From contig NZ_NIPR01000021.1 in assembly GCF_002872255.1 (NCBI RefSeq), positions 1-64,000 on the forward strand: DNA of 64,000 bases, given 5' to 3'. Below the pieces are notes generated by a model, which was not told where the DNA came from, made no database searches, and was given only the letters and a program-made list of their open reading frames with translations. Positions 1 to 9,542 of this stretch are shown in pieces; position 1 is the first letter of the stretch; each line of letters opens with the position of its first letter. Position numbers and translations under genes: made by a program. Origin of the DNA: Companilactobacillus nuruki. GTDB lineage: Bacteria > Bacillota > Bacilli > Lactobacillales > Lactobacillaceae.

Positions 1-50
1 AAAATACCGATTTAATAACTATTATGGTAGTTATTAAATCGGTATTTTTT
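1..50. terminator. Bidirectional Rho-independent terminator after fruA
   Basis: A perfect 21-bp inverted repeat (1-21 with 28-48) encloses a 6-base loop. It has A-rich and T-rich flanks on both sides. On the minus strand it lies just after the fruA stop and would end the fructose operon transcript. It could also end a plus-strand gene lying to the left of the window. Confidence 0.9.
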
Positions 51-77
51 ATTGTTCATAAATTAAATGTCTTTTAA

Positions 78-2015
78 TTAATTGTTTTTCTTAGCAGGTT
101 TCCAAACACCATAGATAACACCTGAAATTACAGCACCGATTAAAACAGCCAATAGGTAAAGTAAAGGTTTATTAGCAAGTGGTGTAACGAAGATACCACC
201 GTGAGGAGCAGGAACATTAACGCCCCATAGTTGTGTCAAGCCACCACCGATGGCAGAACCGATAACACTTGATACGATAACATGCAACGGATCTCCGGCA
301 GCAAATGGAATGGCACCTTCTGTAATAAATGATAAACCTAAGATGTAGTTTGAAAGACCAGCTTGTCTTTCTTGATCAGTAAACTTGTTTTTCCAGAATG
401 TTGTTGCAATAGCAATTGCTAGAGGTGGAATCATACCACCAACCATAACAGCGGCCATCAAGGCACCATCATGAGTTGCTGTAAATGTACCAATAGCAAA
501 TGTATAAGCGGCTTTGTTGAAAGGACCACCCATATCGATGGACATCATACCACCAAGTAATGTACCTAAGATGACGGCATTACCAGTACCCATTGATTCT
601 AGGAAATGAGTAATAGCGGCATTAACAACAGCGAAAACAGGATCAACGATAAAGTACATGATTGCTCCGGTTAATAGTAAACCAAGAACAGGGTAGATCA
701 AAATGGTTTTTAGACCATCAAGAGTATGTGGTAATTTTTTAAGCCATCTCTTTAAGAAGACGATGACCCATCCAGCAATGAAACCAGCAAGAAGTCCACC
801 GATGAAACCAGCAGGACTCTTAGAACTGACTACAGAAGCCGTAGCTTGTGAAGCCATATAACCACCAACAAAACCAGGTAGTAGGGCAGGACGATCACCA
901 ATTGAAACAGCGATATAAGCAGCTAGAACAGGAATTAAGAAACTAAAAGCATAATTACCAACATTATTGAAGAATAGGAACCATTGTGAATGTGCACCAA
1001 CGGAATTTTCTAATAGGAATGAAATGGCCATTAGAATACCACCACCGACAACGAATGGAAGCATATTAGAAATACCATTCATTAAATCAGCATAGATTTT
1101 TGACCAAAGTGATTTCTTTTCGCCTGAATCAGCACTTTCTTCAACAGCACCACCCTCAGAATGGAAGACAGGGGCTTTTTGTTCAACAGCCAAGTTGATC
1201 AATTCCTCGGCCTTGTTGATACCGTCACTAACGGGACGATTTACGAGGTGTTTGCCATCAAATCTAGGCATGTCAACTTTTTTGTCAGCAGCGATGATAA
1301 CACCATCAGCACGACTAATTTCACTAGCAGTTAATTTGTGCTTAACGCCTTCGGAACCGTTAGTCTCGACTTTGATGTCGACGCCCATTTTTTCGGCTTG
1401 TTCTTTTAAAGCGGCTTCAGCCATATAGGTATGTGCAATACCAGTTGGACAAGCTGTAACAGCAACAACGTAAGGTTTCTTTTCATCGTCGGAAGCTGAG
1501 GCAGCTGCTGCCTCTTTAGCTTTTTGCTTTTCTTCATCAGCTTTGTCTTTAGCTTCTTTTTCTTGCATAGCCTTATCAAATAATTCTTGAACCTCGTCTG
1601 CTGTTTTGGCAGCCTTTAAATTCTTAACTAGTTCAGGGTTAATTAATAATGATGATAAAGCGGCTAAGGCCTGCAAATGAAGATTGTCAGCACCATCTGG
1701 AGCAGCAATCATAAAGAATAGGTAAGCAGGTTGTCCGTCAAGTGATTGATAATCAATACCTTTGGCACTCTTAGCAAAAAGTACGGTAGCACGTTTAACG
1801 GCCTTGTCACGAGCATGAGGCATAGCGATACCATCACCAATACCAGTACTTGTTTGGGCTTCACGTTTTAGAATATCGGCCTTGTATAGTTCCTTGTCGT
1901 CAATGACACCGACTTGATAGTACTTATCAACCATTTCTTCAATGGCATCCTCTTTAGTAGTGGCTTTCAAGTCCATAATCATGGCGTCTTTTAGTAGTAG
2001 TTGTTTCAAATCCAT
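78..2015 (-). CDS. fruA: PTS fructose-specific EIIABC transporter
   Basis: Membrane permease that imports fructose and phosphorylates it to fructose-1-phosphate. Domains in order: an EIIA domain at about 1-150 with the phospho-histidine in GIAMPHAR (His67); a charged alanine/lysine linker; an EIIB domain with the phospho-cysteine in VTACPTGIAHT (Cys189); and a long hydrophobic EIIC from about 300 to the end. The 645 aa length is normal for fused fructose EII proteins. It is the last gene of fruR-fruK-fruA, 20 bp after fruK, with a strong AAGGGGGGA ribosome binding site. The product feeds directly into FruK. Confidence is high for fructose because of the FruK neighbour. Confidence 0.95.
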   Translation of the reverse strand: MDLKQLLLKDAMIMDLKATTKEDAIEEMVDKYYQVGVIDDKELYKADILKREAQTSTGIGDGIAMPHARDKAVKRATVLFAKSAKGIDYQSLDGQPAYLFFMIAAPDGADNLHLQALAALSSLLINPELVKNLKAAKTADEVQELFDKAMQEKEAKDKADEEKQKAKEAAAASASDDEKKPYVVAVTACPTGIAHTYMAEAALKEQAEKMGVDIKVETNGSEGVKHKLTASEISRADGVIIAADKKVDMPRFDGKHLVNRPVSDGINKAEELINLAVEQKAPVFHSEGGAVEESADSGEKKSLWSKIYADLMNGISNMLPFVVGGGILMAISFLLENSVGAHSQWFLFFNNVGNYAFSFLIPVLAAYIAVSIGDRPALLPGFVGGYMASQATASVVSSKSPAGFIGGLLAGFIAGWVIVFLKRWLKKLPHTLDGLKTILIYPVLGLLLTGAIMYFIVDPVFAVVNAAITHFLESMGTGNAVILGTLLGGMMSIDMGGPFNKAAYTFAIGTFTATHDGALMAAVMVGGMIPPLAIAIATTFWKNKFTDQERQAGLSNYILGLSFITEGAIPFAAGDPLHVIVSSVIGSAIGGGLTQLWGVNVPAPHGGIFVTPLANKPLLYLLAVLIGAVISGVIYGVWKPAKKNN

Positions 2016-2035
2016 TTTTAAAAGTCCCCCCTTAA

Positions 2036-2956
2036 TTAAAGTTCAGTGATATTAATATTTTTGTAAACTTCGTCGATCTTTTCTTTAACCGCAATATCTT
2101 GGCTAAATGCAGTAGCTGATCCACAAGCAGCACCCATATGGAAACTTTCAATTGGATCCTTTGTTTCCATGAATGTTCCAGCAAAACCAGCAATCATTGA
2201 ATCTCCAGCACCAACTGAGTTGATGACTGTTCCTTTAGGAGCATTTGCCTTATAGGCTTTGTCTTTAGTAACAAGTAAAGCTCCGTCTCCAGCCATAGAA
2301 ACTAATACATGCTTAGCACCTTTGTCCAATAACTTTCTAGCGTAGTCAATGATCTCTTGTTCATTTTTGAAAGTAACATTGAAGAGATCGGCCAATTCAT
2401 GGTGGTTAGGTTTAACAACTAATGGATGCAATGGCAATGTGTCAAGTAAAGCTTGACCAGTCGTATCAATAACAAATTCAGCACCTTGTTTTTGAATAGC
2501 CTCAGCAATATCTAAATAAAATTTTTGGTCTAAGTTTTTACAAAGGCTTCCAGCCATAATAACAATATCGCCTTTGCCAATGTTCTTTAGATTATCCATA
2601 AATGATTGTTTTTCATCATTTGTGATAGCAGGACCAACACCATTTATTTCAGTTTCTTCATTTTGATCAACAGCGTTAATTTTGACATTAATACGTGTGT
2701 CTTCTTTAACTTTAGTAAATGATGTTTTTAGATTATGTTGGGAAAGTAATTCTTCAAACATAGAACCAGTGGCACCACCAACGAATCCCAAGGCAGTTGA
2801 ATCAATATCCAATTCCTTCATGATTCTAGAAACGTTGATTCCTTTACCACCGGGTAATTTGACATCACTAGATGTACGATTGACTTCTCCAGTATTCAAA
2901 TTCTTCAATTGTAAAACATAATCAATTGAAGGGTTAACTGTAATTGTATAGATCAA
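2036..2956 (-). CDS. fruK: 1-phosphofructokinase
   Basis: PfkB-family sugar kinase that converts fructose-1-phosphate to fructose-1,6-bisphosphate in the cytoplasm. The family signatures are visible: GGKGINVSR at residues 36-44 (substrate site) and NSVGAGDS near 246-253, where Asp252 is the expected catalytic base. The 306 aa length is typical. The start is a TTG placed immediately after the fruR stop codon, with GGAGGC seven bases upstream inside the end of fruR, so the two are translationally coupled. Tagatose-6-phosphate kinase is a relative, but the fruA neighbour favours 1-phosphofructokinase. Confidence 0.93.
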   Translation of the reverse strand: MIYTITVNPSIDYVLQLKNLNTGEVNRTSSDVKLPGGKGINVSRIMKELDIDSTALGFVGGATGSMFEELLSQHNLKTSFTKVKEDTRINVKINAVDQNEETEINGVGPAITNDEKQSFMDNLKNIGKGDIVIMAGSLCKNLDQKFYLDIAEAIQKQGAEFVIDTTGQALLDTLPLHPLVVKPNHHELADLFNVTFKNEQEIIDYARKLLDKGAKHVLVSMAGDGALLVTKDKAYKANAPKGTVINSVGAGDSMIAGFAGTFMETKDPIESFHMGAACGSATAFSQDIAVKEKIDEVYKNINITEL

Positions 2957-3709
2957 TTAAATTGCCTCCATTATTTTAGTATGTTTGCTTAAAACACTTG
3001 TTTCTTTCTCAGATAATTTGTTTGTTATCAATGGAACCTCATCCAAAGTAGCAAAACGACTAAAGCTAACTTGAGAAAACTTAGAATTATCAGAAAGAAT
3101 GTACGATTGATTTGATTGTGCAATGGCTAAACTTTTAATAGCAGCTTCCTCTGGATCTGGAGTTGTATATCCAGCATCGACGGAGAATCCATTAGTACCA
3201 ATAAAAGCACGGTCAAAATGATAGTTCTCTAAGGTTTGAATGATGTTTGCACCAACTAAAGCCTTAGTGGAAGATTTTAACTTACCACCAGGCAGGAAAG
3301 TATTGACATTATAGTCAGCCAACATTGAAGCATTATCGACACTGTTGGTAATGACTAGTAGATCTGTATGTTCAATAAGATATGGAATCATGAATTGAAT
3401 AGTAGTTCCAGAATCAAGAAAAATTACTTCGTGATTTCTAACTAGATTAGCTGCTAGCTGACCGATCATTTTCTTTTCATTAATATGAACGGCAGCCTTT
3501 TGAGAAAGTGCTGGTTCTTCATGCAAAGAAATAACGTTTTGAGCACCGCCATGGATTCTTAATAACTTATGACAATTTTCCAGGTCTTGCAAATCTCGAC
3601 GCAAGGTTGACTCGGATGCCCCAGTTAATGGAATCAAATCATGAAGTTTAACAATATTGTGTATTTTTAATTGCTCCAGGATAATTTGTTGTCTTTCTTC
3701 AGTAAGCAC
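2957..3709 (-). CDS. fruR: DeoR-family fructose operon repressor
   Basis: DNA-binding regulator of 250 aa. An N-terminal winged helix-turn-helix (about residues 5-58, with ASESTLRRDLQDLE as recognition region) is followed by the sugar-phosphate sensing DeoRC domain, which resembles a phosphosugar isomerase. It is the first gene of fruR-fruK-fruA and probably senses fructose-1-phosphate, as known for this group. The start is a GTG preceded by GAGGTGAT. The upstream array of five 10-bp repeats (3746-3795) overlaps its promoter and is the likely operator. Confidence 0.9.
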   Translation of the reverse strand: MLTEERQQIILEQLKIHNIVKLHDLIPLTGASESTLRRDLQDLENCHKLLRIHGGAQNVISLHEEPALSQKAAVHINEKKMIGQLAANLVRNHEVIFLDSGTTIQFMIPYLIEHTDLLVITNSVDNASMLADYNVNTFLPGGKLKSSTKALVGANIIQTLENYHFDRAFIGTNGFSVDAGYTTPDPEEAAIKSLAIAQSNQSYILSDNSKFSQVSFSRFATLDEVPLITNKLSEKETSVLSKHTKIMEAI

Positions 3710-3730
3710 TTACATCACCTCGCAAGAAAT

Positions 3731-3759
3731 ATAATACAACCATATTCATTCAAAATCAA
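3731..3759 (-). promoter_or_regulatory. Promoter of fruRKA
   Basis: On the minus strand TTGATT (3759-3754) and TATTAT (3736-3731) are separated by 17 bases, close to a sigma-A promoter. The -35 hexamer lies inside the repeat array, so a bound repressor would block RNA polymerase. Confidence 0.6.
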
Positions 3760-3795
3760 TCATAAAATATCAAAATCTGTCAAAAACATTCAAAG
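3746..3795. repeat. Five 10-bp direct repeats, likely FruR operator
   Basis: Five consecutive 10-base units end in TCAAAA or a near match. Their cores start at exactly 3750, 3760 (TCATAA), 3770, 3780 and 3790 (TCAAAG). This is one unit per helical turn, so all cores face the same side of the DNA. The array overlaps the -35 of fruR. Direct-repeat operators fit the DeoR family; the assignment to FruR is inference from position. Confidence 0.65.
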
Positions 3796-3910
3796 ATTAA
3801 TTCGACTTTAATAAAAAACTGGACAATCTATACTAGTTCAAAGTATTATGAAGACTGTTTTTGTGCTAAAATTTAGGAATGATAATTATAGTTTAGAAAG
3901 GGGGATTTTA

Positions 3911-5191
3911 ATGTTTGTAGATAACGTTAAAATCACCGTTAGATCCGGAAAGGGTGGCGATGGTGCAGTAGCCTTTCGTCACGAAAAATATGTTCCACTT
4001 GGTGGACCTTCCGGCGGTGATGGTGGTCGCGGTGGCGATATCATCTTAAAGGCTAATGAAGGTATGAATACTTTAATGGACTTTAGATATAAGAGAATTT
4101 TTAAGGCTGAACCTGGTCAAAATGGTCAGATTAAGGGGATGTATGGTCATAAGGCTGATCCCGTATACATCAAAGTTCCAACTGGTACCTCAGTTTATGA
4201 TGAGGAAACTGGCCGATTGATTGGAGACTTAGTTGAAAACAATCAAGAATTAGTAGTAGCAAAAGGTGGCGACGGTGGTCGTGGAAATATTCACTTTGCT
4301 AATTCTAAGAATCAAGCACCAGAGGTTGCCGAAAATGGTGAACCTGGCCAAGAGAAGCATATTAAACTTGAATTAAAATTGATTGCTGATGTTGGTTTAG
4401 TAGGTTTTCCATCAGTTGGTAAATCCACATTATTATCAGTTGCAACCTCAGCTAAGCCTAAAATTGCGGCTTATCATTTTACAACTTTGTCACCAAATCT
4501 TGGTATGGTTAGATTAGATGATGGTCGTGATTTTGTTATTGCTGATTTGCCTGGATTAATTGAAGGTGCATCTAATGGTGTTGGATTAGGAATTCAATTC
4601 TTACGCCATGTCGAACGTACGCGGGTAATCTTGCATTTGGTTGACATGGACCCAAATAATGGTCGTGATCCTTATGAAGATTATTTGGCAATCAGAAAAG
4701 AATTGGGTAACTATGATGAGAATGTCTTAAGCCGTCCAGAGGTAATTGTACCTACTAAATTGGATGTCGAAGGTTCTGAAGAACGATTAGCAGAGTTTAA
4801 ATCTAAATTACCAGAAGATGCTGATATATTCCCAATTTCTAGTATTCAACATACTGGTGTGAAGGCGTTATTGAATCATACCAGTGAAGTTCTATCGAAG
4901 GCTGAACCAATTCATTTTGATGTTCAAACAGATGAAACAAAAGAATATAATTATGAACCAGAGGCCAATGATTTTACTATTGAAAAGGATCCTGAGTATG
5001 AACATAGTTTTATTGTTCATGGTGCTAAGGTAGAACTACTTCTTCAAAGAACTAATTTGGATCATCAAGATGGAATTATGCGTTTTGCTAGACAACTTAA
5101 GTCTATGGGTATTGAAGATGCATTGATTGAGGCTGGAGCTGAGTCTGGAGATTCAGTAACAATCCTTGATTTCACTTTTGAATTTATTTAG
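3911..5191 (+). CDS. obgE: Obg-family GTPase involved in ribosome assembly
   Basis: Essential GTPase linked to 50S subunit assembly and stress signalling. The N-terminal glycine-rich Obg fold (about 1-158) is followed by the G domain with P-loop GFPSVGKST (about 165-173) and the DLPGLIEGA switch region, then the OCT domain (about 350-426). I chose the ATG at 3911 because AAAGGGGG lies at the right distance and the protein then begins with the family-typical MFVDNVKI. An in-frame ATG at 3848 would add 21 unconserved residues. The divergent neighbour is fruR. Confidence 0.95.
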   Translation: MFVDNVKITVRSGKGGDGAVAFRHEKYVPLGGPSGGDGGRGGDIILKANEGMNTLMDFRYKRIFKAEPGQNGQIKGMYGHKADPVYIKVPTGTSVYDEETGRLIGDLVENNQELVVAKGGDGGRGNIHFANSKNQAPEVAENGEPGQEKHIKLELKLIADVGLVGFPSVGKSTLLSVATSAKPKIAAYHFTTLSPNLGMVRLDDGRDFVIADLPGLIEGASNGVGLGIQFLRHVERTRVILHLVDMDPNNGRDPYEDYLAIRKELGNYDENVLSRPEVIVPTKLDVEGSEERLAEFKSKLPEDADIFPISSIQHTGVKALLNHTSEVLSKAEPIHFDVQTDETKEYNYEPEANDFTIEKDPEYEHSFIVHGAKVELLLQRTNLDHQDGIMRFARQLKSMGIEDALIEAGAESGDSVTILDFTFEFI

Positions 5192-5205
5192 GGGCAATAA
5201 GAATA

Positions 5206-7131
5206 ATGGGTAAATCACCGAAAAGAAGATTTATTACTGGATTTGATGGACTACGTACTTTAGGGGTTATAGGTGTTATTATGTATCACTTAAATCCTAA
5301 TGTTTTTTCTGGCGGATATTTGGGAGTACCAATATTTTTCCTTATATCAGGTTACTTAATCACAGATCATTTCTTTAATACTGTTGATTATGGTGGTTCA
5401 TTCTCATTAAGTAATTTTTATGTGAAGAGAGTTAAGAGATTATATCCTGGAATGTTATTTGTACTGTTAGCATCTGGGGCATATATTGTCATGTTTTTAA
5501 AGGGTTTGTTGTATCATTTGGATCAAATCTTTGTGACAAATGTTTTAAATGTTTATAATTGGTGGCAAATTTTTAATGGTCAATCTTATTTTGAAAGATT
5601 TGCTAATAATGAATCACCATTTACACATTTATGGACTTTGTCTATTGAAGGTCAATTTTATATTGTTTGGCCAATTCTACTTATCTTGTTTGCTAAGTAT
5701 GGCATTAAAAAGAGCCGTATTTTTGGCTTCGCTATGATTGTTTCAATTGCTTCGGCTATTTGGATGGCAATTTTATATAAGCCAGGCGTTGATCCAAGTA
5801 GAATTTATTACGGTACTGATACAAGATTATTTTCAATTCTTTTGGGATGCGGATTGGCTTTGATTTGGCCAGCCGAAAAACTAAAAGCTGGTTTAAGAAG
5901 AAATGATAAGCTCAAGTTAAATCTAGTTGGTTTATTGTCATTTGCTTTAATGTTATTGATGATTTTTACCATTAAAGATTCAGATCCATTCTTGTATCGT
6001 GGTGGAATGTTTATTTTTTCAGTGACAACATGTATCTTTATTGCTGTTGTGGCACATCCTGATTCTTTCTGGAATGGGATTTTGTCTAATAAAGTCTTTC
6101 ATTATATAGGGACTAGAAGTTACGGATTGTACTTATATCAATTTCCAGTAATGATTTTCTTTGAATCAAAATTCAAAAATGTTGCTGATCATCCAATACT
6201 TTATCCAGTAATTGAAGTTGTTTTGATTGTTTTGATCACTGAATTCTCATTTAGATTTGTAGAACAACCACTAGCCCATGCAAAATGGAGTGATGTTAAG
6301 AACTTCTTCCACAGATCAAGTGGTGTTCAACGTATTTTGGCATTAGTTATTGCAATTATTTGTTTGACTGGCTCGTATGGGGTCGTTAAAGCAGTGAGTG
6401 CTCCTAAGCCAAATGTTAACCATAGTCAATTGGCTGATAAAATTACTAAGAATGAGAAAACTAATAAATTAAAGAAACAAAAGGCAATTGAGAATTTAAA
6501 GAAGTCCAAATCACAAAAGAATGCGACTGGTAAGATGTCAGCAGCTGATTATGCTCGTTATAAGAAAGCTGCCAAAGCACATCCAATCAATACTGAATTT
6601 GAAAAGTATGGTTTGTCACAGATTGACTTACAACGTTTGAAGGATGTTCCTTTAACTGCAGTCGGTGATTCCGTTATGGCTGACGGGTCTGATAATTTTA
6701 TGAAATTATTTGATGATAAGAAAGTCATTATTGATGCTGCTGTCAGTCGTCAGATGGATGCCAGTGTTGATTTGTTACAGAATTATAAGGATCAAGGAGT
6801 TTTGGCTCCTAATGTTATGGTTGGTTTAGGAACTAATGGACCATTCAATTTACAACAAGTTGGACAAATTATGAATTTGGTTGGACCTCAGCGTCATGTT
6901 TATTGGATCAATGTTCATGTACCAACAAGACCATGGGAGAAGACAGTCAATGGTGTCTTATCTCAAGCTACAAAGAAGTATAAGAATCTAACAGTGATAG
7001 ACTGGAATACATATTCAGCCGGTCACACAGACTGGTTCTATGATGATAACGTTCATCCAAATCCAGATGGTTCGATGTACTATACATCATTTGTTGCTAA
7101 AGAGATTTTGAAGTCATTAGATAAAAAATAG
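5206..7131 (+). CDS. Acyltransferase-3/SGNH protein, likely peptidoglycan O-acetyltransferase (OatA-like)
   Basis: Two-domain membrane enzyme of 641 aa. An N-terminal acyltransferase-3 region with about ten membrane segments (GFDGLRTLGVIGVIMYHL at the start, FFLISGYLI and SIEGQFYIVWP following) is joined by a lysine-rich linker to an extracellular SGNH esterase-like domain. The linker is roughly residues 395-470. In the SGNH domain the nucleophile motif is GDS (Ser489) and the DxxH motif is D614-H617. This architecture is that of OatA, which O-acetylates muramic acid and gives lysozyme resistance. It lies 14 bp after obgE. The exact acceptor cannot be read from the sequence; teichoic acid or another sugar is possible. 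Confidence 0.8.
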   Translation: MGKSPKRRFITGFDGLRTLGVIGVIMYHLNPNVFSGGYLGVPIFFLISGYLITDHFFNTVDYGGSFSLSNFYVKRVKRLYPGMLFVLLASGAYIVMFLKGLLYHLDQIFVTNVLNVYNWWQIFNGQSYFERFANNESPFTHLWTLSIEGQFYIVWPILLILFAKYGIKKSRIFGFAMIVSIASAIWMAILYKPGVDPSRIYYGTDTRLFSILLGCGLALIWPAEKLKAGLRRNDKLKLNLVGLLSFALMLLMIFTIKDSDPFLYRGGMFIFSVTTCIFIAVVAHPDSFWNGILSNKVFHYIGTRSYGLYLYQFPVMIFFESKFKNVADHPILYPVIEVVLIVLITEFSFRFVEQPLAHAKWSDVKNFFHRSSGVQRILALVIAIICLTGSYGVVKAVSAPKPNVNHSQLADKITKNEKTNKLKKQKAIENLKKSKSQKNATGKMSAADYARYKKAAKAHPINTEFEKYGLSQIDLQRLKDVPLTAVGDSVMADGSDNFMKLFDDKKVIIDAAVSRQMDASVDLLQNYKDQGVLAPNVMVGLGTNGPFNLQQVGQIMNLVGPQRHVYWINVHVPTRPWEKTVNGVLSQATKKYKNLTVIDWNTYSAGHTDWFYDDNVHPNPDGSMYYTSFVAKEILKSLDKK

Positions 7132-7144
7132 ATAGGATTTTTTT

Positions 7145-8071
7145 ATGGAATTAGAATTTTTAGGAACTGGTGCCGGAGTTCCATCAAAGAGTCGCAATGT
7201 TTCTAGCACTGCTTTAAAGATGTTAGATGAGCGTAATGAAGTATGGCTCTTTGACGTTGGCGAGGCTACACAACATCAAATTTTAAGAACAACGATCAAA
7301 CCACGAAAGATCGCTAAGATTTTTATTACTCATTTACATGGTGACCATATTTTTGGTTTACCTGGGTTATTGTCTAGTCGCTCTAATCAAGGTGGAAACT
7401 CACCTCTAGAGATTTATGGTCCGGTTGGTATAAAAGAGTACGTGGAAACATCGTTGAAGGTTACAGGAAGTAAACTGAGTTATCAGATTAAATATATTGA
7501 GTTAAAAAATGATGGCGAAGTGTTTAATGATAAAACTTATAGTGTATATGCTGGAAAATTGAAGCATCGTGTAACTTGTTTTGGATACCGAATTGTTGAG
7601 AAACCTCGTCCCGGAGAATTGTTAGTTGATAAGTTGGCTGACTACCATATCCCAAATGGACCGATTTTTGGTCAATTGAAAGCAGGTCAGTTGGTGACTC
7701 TAGCCGATGGCACAAAACTTGATGGTAAGGACTTTATTGGACCAGATAAACCGAGTGAAATTGTAACAATTATTTCGGATACACGTTATACTCCAGAGAT
7801 TGATAAACTTTCTCAGGATGCTGATGTGATTGTTCACGAATCGACTTTTTCCAATGATGAAAAAAAGTTGGCATATAATTACTTCCATTCAACTGCCACT
7901 CAAGCGGCTGAGGTAGCTAAACGTTGCCATGCCAAAGGGTTGATTTTGACCCATATATCAGCTAGATATACAGGTAGAGGGGCCTTGATTTTGAAAAAAG
8001 AGGCTCAGAAGATTTTTAAGAATACTAAAGTGGCTAGTGATTTCGACTTATATGAAATACCCTTTAAGTAG
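7145..8071 (+). CDS. rnz: Ribonuclease Z
   Basis: Metallo-beta-lactamase-fold endonuclease that removes 3' trailers from tRNA precursors. The zinc motif THLHGDH (His63, His65, Asp67, His68) is intact, and the C-terminal HESTF and LTHISARY motifs complete the site. The 308 aa length is normal for the short bacterial form. It lies 13 bp after the acyltransferase gene and 15 bp before a dehydrogenase gene, probably in one transcription unit with obgE. Confidence 0.93.
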   Translation: MELEFLGTGAGVPSKSRNVSSTALKMLDERNEVWLFDVGEATQHQILRTTIKPRKIAKIFITHLHGDHIFGLPGLLSSRSNQGGNSPLEIYGPVGIKEYVETSLKVTGSKLSYQIKYIELKNDGEVFNDKTYSVYAGKLKHRVTCFGYRIVEKPRPGELLVDKLADYHIPNGPIFGQLKAGQLVTLADGTKLDGKDFIGPDKPSEIVTIISDTRYTPEIDKLSQDADVIVHESTFSNDEKKLAYNYFHSTATQAAEVAKRCHAKGLILTHISARYTGRGALILKKEAQKIFKNTKVASDFDLYEIPFK

Positions 8072-8086
8072 GAAAAGAGGATAAAG

Positions 8087-8884
8087 ATGGCTAATTTATT
8101 GAATCAAACGGTTATTGTAACTGGTGCATCTTCAGGTATTGGTAAAGATGTTGCTATCAACGCAGCTAAATGTGGTGCCAATTTGATTTTAATTGCTCGT
8201 AATGAGGATAATTTATTACAAGTTAAGAATGAATGCATCCGTGTTGGGGCCGAGAATGCTCACCATGAGTATTTAAGCGTTGATATGAGTGATCCAGAGC
8301 AAATAGCAGTGGGGGTCGAGAAGGCCTATGAAATTAACGAAGACATTGACGTTTTAGTTAATGCTGCTGGATTTGGCGATTTCTCTAATTATCTCGAGAC
8401 AGATTTTGGCAAAATTGAGAAGATGTTTCGTGTTAATGTACTAGGATTGATGTTAATGACACGTTTGGTAGCATCTAAGATGATTGAAAATGGCCGGGGA
8501 CATATTTTTAATGTTGGTTCTATGGCAGGAAAAATTACGACGCCTAAGTCAGCAGCGTATGCTGCCACTAAAGCAGCTGTAATTGCTTTCTCAGATGGCT
8601 TGAGACTGGAATTGAAGCCATTTGGAGTTTATGTAACAACCATTAATCCTGGTCCAGTGAATACTAATTTCTTTAATGTAGCTGATCATGATGGTAATTA
8701 TCTTGATTCAGTGAAGTATTTTGTCTTAGATCCAGATAAATTGGCATGGGAGATCGTCAATACGTTTAATAAAAATAAACGTGAGATCAATCGTCCTCGC
8801 TATATGGAATTGGCTGCGGTATTATATAAATTGGCTCCAAGTTTAGGCGATTATTTTGCTGCTACACTTGGTAACCGTAAATAG
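8087..8884 (+). CDS. Short-chain dehydrogenase/reductase
   Basis: Classical SDR oxidoreductase of 265 aa. The NAD(P)-binding motif TGASSGIG is at 12-19, NAAG at 92-95, and the catalytic Ser145 and Tyr158-x3-Lys162 are present. The Arg40 after the second beta strand suggests a preference for NADP. It resembles DltE/YqjQ-type proteins that follow rnz in many lactobacilli. The substrate is unknown. The start has AAAGAGGAT as ribosome binding site. Confidence 0.88.
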   Translation: MANLLNQTVIVTGASSGIGKDVAINAAKCGANLILIARNEDNLLQVKNECIRVGAENAHHEYLSVDMSDPEQIAVGVEKAYEINEDIDVLVNAAGFGDFSNYLETDFGKIEKMFRVNVLGLMLMTRLVASKMIENGRGHIFNVGSMAGKITTPKSAAYAATKAAVIAFSDGLRLELKPFGVYVTTINPGPVNTNFFNVADHDGNYLDSVKYFVLDPDKLAWEIVNTFNKNKREINRPRYMELAAVLYKLAPSLGDYFAATLGNRK

Positions 8885-8895
8885 GGGGAATTAAT

Positions 8896-9210
8896 ATGAA
8901 CGGAAAACAATCAAGATTTGTTATTGGTCTAATAATTGCTCTAATAGTGGTGATATTTGCCGTCTTGAATGTAAATCCGGTCACCGTTAGTTTTGGATTT
9001 ACAAGAGTTAAGTTGCCATTAATCATTTTGATCATTGTTACTTTGTTATTAGGGGCAGTTATTACAATGCTTTTGGCTAACACTGGTAAGAAGGATGATA
9101 ACGGCTTGAGTCGTCATGCTCAAAAACAAATTTCTAAAGTTAAAGTTTCAAATGATAAACAAATTGCGGATGCTTTAAAGGAAAATAATACAAAAAAGCA
9201 AACAAAATAG
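8896..9210 (+). CDS. LapA-domain small membrane protein
   Basis: A 104 aa protein with two hydrophobic segments (about 8-28 and 38-62) separated by a short VNPVTVSFGF stretch, then a charged lysine-rich cytoplasmic tail. This matches the LapA/DUF1049 family, whose E. coli member assists envelope assembly; the role in Firmicutes is unclear. It starts 11 bases after the dehydrogenase, with AGGGGGAAT as ribosome binding site. Confidence 0.75.
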   Translation: MNGKQSRFVIGLIIALIVVIFAVLNVNPVTVSFGFTRVKLPLIILIIVTLLLGAVITMLLANTGKKDDNGLSRHAQKQISKVKVSNDKQIADALKENNTKKQTK

Positions 9211-9219
9211 TAATTTTGC

Positions 9220-9248
9220 TTGCTCAAACGATTTTATGATAGTATCAT
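9220..9248 (+). promoter_or_regulatory. Promoter of rpmF
   Basis: TTGCTC (9220-9225) and TATCAT (9243-9248) are 17 bases apart, followed by an A+T-rich leader and the AAAGGAG ribosome binding site of rpmF. Confidence 0.6.
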
Positions 9249-9299
9249 ATTAAACGTTAGATTTGATTAGGTTAATTATAAATAAAGGAGTTTTTAAAT

Positions 9300-9482
9300 A
9301 TGGCTGTTCCAAAGAGAAAAACATCAAAACAAAGAAAACGTCAAAGACGTGCACATATTAAATTAGCTACACCAAACATGCAATTCGACGTTGCTACTGG
9401 TGAATATCGTTTAAGTCATCATGTATCACCATCAGGTATGTACAAAGGTGAAAAAGTTATCGACGATAGCAAAGAAGCTTAA
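9300..9482 (+). CDS. rpmF: 50S ribosomal protein L32
   Basis: Component of the large ribosomal subunit, 60 aa. It begins with the conserved [19 protein letters not shown], rich in Lys and Arg for rRNA binding. It lacks the four zinc-binding cysteines, so it is the zinc-independent form. AAAGGAG lies upstream, with its own promoter and terminator. Confidence 0.95.
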   Translation: MAVPKRKTSKQRKRQRRAHIKLATPNMQFDVATGEYRLSHHVSPSGMYKGEKVIDDSKEA

Positions 9483-9486
9483 AGAA

Positions 9487-9514
9487 AAAGTCAAGTTGAA
9501 CTTGGCTTTTTTTT
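9487..9514 (+). terminator. Terminator of rpmF
   Basis: AAAGTCAAGT pairs with ACTTGGCTTT across a three-base loop (one G-U pair), followed by eight Ts. Confidence 0.85.
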
Positions 9515-9542
9515 AATATTTTAAATAGATGGGGAAACAACT

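Noticed and set aside
3710-3847. cre site for CcpA in the fructose promoter
   Set aside because: No sequence with the central CG and flanking WAA/TTW pattern was found; only the TCAAAA repeats are present.
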